From Caulobacter sp. BK020 (GTDB lineage Bacteria; Pseudomonadota; Alphaproteobacteria; Caulobacterales; Caulobacteraceae), in contig NZ_SLZL01000004.1 of assembly GCF_004342605.1 (NCBI RefSeq), positions 248,001 to 312,000 on the forward strand: a stretch of 64,000 nt of DNA, given 5' to 3'. The position numbers were made by a program, and so were the translations under genes. The notes beneath the pieces are model-generated. The model searched no databases and had not been told where the DNA came from. It was given only the letters and a program-made list of their open reading frames with translations. This document shows, piece by piece, positions 63,704-64,000 of this stretch. Position 1 is the first letter of the stretch. Each line of letters starts with the position of its first letter.

Positions 63704-64000
63704 GGATCAATCCTTTGCCTCGGCGGAACGGCGTTCCGGCCGGCGTGCGCTGTGGCCGCAGAGCGCACGCTCCGCGTGAAATGGGAAAAAGAACCAGTAT
63801 CGGCTGCGATACGCCGCCCAGACGCCCAGTGACGTGCTTTTATGCACACGAGCGTAGGTTTCGCGCACCCAACTCCCCCCTGGCTCTAGTCGTCCCGCCA
63901 GCGCAACCTTAGCGACGAGACCAGGGGCGCACAAGTAGACGTACGCCGTTTGATGAACATCGTTCTTCCGTCACTATTGTGCAGCTCAGGATAGTCGGCT
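63704..64000. other. Upstream region of the giant RTX gene
   Basis: This ~297-bp stretch precedes the start of the giant gene and reaches the window edge. It should contain its promoter. I see no credible gene; the small open frame on the plus strand (63715-63912) has no recognisable protein features. Confidence 0.4.

Noticed and set aside
63715-63912. A 65-codon frame at the window end
   Set aside because: No ribosome-binding site, domain or composition typical of a real gene; it lies in the probable promoter of the giant gene.

Overview
This 64-kb window is chromosomal DNA of a GC-rich alphaproteobacterium, most probably Caulobacter or a close relative. The reasons are high GC, GTG and TTG starts, Caulobacter-style small proteins (DUF3309, entericidin, an RHH protein), TonB-dependent receptors, and a metF / subclass B3 metallo-beta-lactamase / split-metH locus like that of Caulobacter crescentus. 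No phage, plasmid, IS or CRISPR is seen. Assignment rests on reading the translations; no database search was possible.

Layout. 0-7.6 kb: a secreted hypothetical protein, two apparently Tat-exported hydrolases (GH1 and DUF885), a divergent azoR/LysR pair, a Uma2-type nuclease and a NYN-LOTUS protein. 7.7-16.8 kb: nine minus-strand genes for the methionine/folate cycle: an ArsR-methyltransferase regulator with a perfect 24-bp palindrome at its start codon, metF, a B3 beta-lactamase, metH part 1, a PIN toxin-like pair, a Ddl-like ligase, a DUF4259 protein and metH part 2. Many neighbours share 4-nt stop/start overlaps. 16.8-19.7 kb: VOC protein, secreted hypothetical, 2-hydroxyacid dehydrogenase, a decayed STAS fragment and a Ser/Thr-rich secreted protein. 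19.7-31.7 kb: two RTX proteins (one an M10 metalloprotease) with closely similar C-termini, flanking ettA, a TonB receptor, lepB, a RHH-TM-EF-hand protein and a candidate small RNA. 31.8-42.8 kb: DPP-IV-type peptidase, P-loop ATPase, DUF3883 protein, HisKA_2 kinase, small proteins, MFS symporter, DUF599, MmcQ/YjbR and MsrA. 43-50.7 kb: tRNA-Ser(GGA), rnk-like gene, DUF4424, SRPBCC/ArsR pair, an iron-type cluster (TonB heme-type receptor divergent from DUF4198 and EF-hand genes) and purU. 50.7-64 kb: GH2 beta-galactosidase-like enzyme, MerR-ATPase regulator, and a 3248-residue RTX protein with 15 tandem ~96-residue repeats.

How the genes fit together. The metF/metH block supplies methyl-folate and methionine; the ArsR-methyltransferase protein is the obvious local regulator, perhaps sensing SAM or SAH. 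The three RTX proteins should be type I secretion substrates, but no ABC/HlyD/TolC transporter is in the window. Several intergenic regions carry dispersed palindromes of at least three families, which also act as gene ends.

The observations most worth following are the candidate sRNA with anti-Shine-Dalgarno loops (about 29393-29478), the PIN module lying between the two metH halves with a 10-bp iteron array, the RHH-TM-EF-hand protein, and the giant repeat protein with a 576-bp higher-order repeat. I did not find a clear-cut undescribed defence or secretion system.
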